This document shows, one piece after another, positions 7,199-7,238 of a stretch of 7,238 nucleotides of DNA. The position numbers and the translations under genes are program-made. The notes beneath the pieces were generated by a model, which saw nothing but the letters and a program-made list of their open reading frames with translations, was not told where the DNA came from and searched no databases. Numbering within the stretch: position 1 is the first letter of the stretch; each line of letters opens with the position of its first letter. Source of the DNA: an uncultured Cetobacterium sp. (GTDB lineage: Bacteria; Fusobacteriota; Fusobacteriia; Fusobacteriales; Fusobacteriaceae); contig CAAFWD010000066.1 in the NCBI GenBank assembly GCA_900766645.1, forward strand, positions 1 to 7,238. Reading direction: 5' to 3'.

Positions 7199-7238
7199 GA
7201 TGAAAAAAGGACTTGAAATTTCAAGTCCTTTTTTCATC
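7199..7238 (+). terminator. Rho-independent terminator, 40-nt perfect palindrome, probably bidirectional
   Basis: The last 40 bases are perfectly self-complementary about an axis at 7218/7219. The core stem GGACTTGA (7209-7216) pairs with TCAAGTCC (7221-7228) around an AATT loop and is followed by six T (7229-7234); six A precede the stem, so it also reads as a terminator on the minus strand. It starts 10 nt after the transporter stop. A bidirectional terminator suggests a convergent gene to the right, outside the window. Confidence 0.92.

Noticed and set aside
1..7238. CRISPR array, toxin-antitoxin pair, insertion sequence, tRNA or phage attachment site
   Set aside because: I found no spaced repeats, no terminal inverted repeats around an open frame, no transposase motifs and no tRNA-like cloverleaf. 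The genes account for nearly all of the window.

Overview
The window is very AT-rich. Its genes favour AGA for arginine and ATA for isoleucine, and they are tightly packed behind purine-rich ribosome binding sites. The composition and the mix of genes best fit a low-GC anaerobe of the Fusobacteria (Fusobacterium or Cetobacterium type). A low-GC Firmicute cannot be excluded, because no rRNA or other taxonomic marker is present.

Layout: positions 1-5756 hold a four-gene minus-strand operon, read right to left. In transcription order it encodes a family 2 glycosyltransferase, a polysaccharide pyruvyl transferase family protein, a Wzx/PST-type lipid-linked oligosaccharide flippase, and a membrane-bound cyclic-di-GMP enzyme. 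The last has a signal peptide, two periplasmic solute-binding-like domains, one transmembrane helix, an SGDEF (GGDEF-family) domain and an EAL domain. It runs off the left edge of the window, has no ATG and starts with TTG. Intergenic gaps are 1, 13 (after start correction; 1 if the upstream ATG is used) and 4 bases, so the four genes are very probably co-transcribed and translationally coupled.

Positions 5757-5916 are a divergent promoter region. A convincing sigma-70-type promoter reads rightward and a weaker extended -10 promoter reads leftward. A 14-bp AT palindrome lies between the two -35 elements.

Positions 5917-7188 encode a plus-strand DAACS-family (glutamate/aspartate-type) cation symporter. 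The window ends exactly on a 40-nt perfect palindrome that is a strong, probably bidirectional, rho-independent terminator.

Working model (inference): the first three genes modify and export a surface glycan, and the fourth makes or degrades cyclic-di-GMP in response to a small periplasmic ligand. This would put a glycan cassette and its possible second-messenger control in one transcript. The divergent amino-acid transporter may be unrelated or may share a ligand with the sensor. I saw no RNA genes, CRISPR arrays or insertion sequences. The only stretch without a gene is the 160-bp divergent promoter region.
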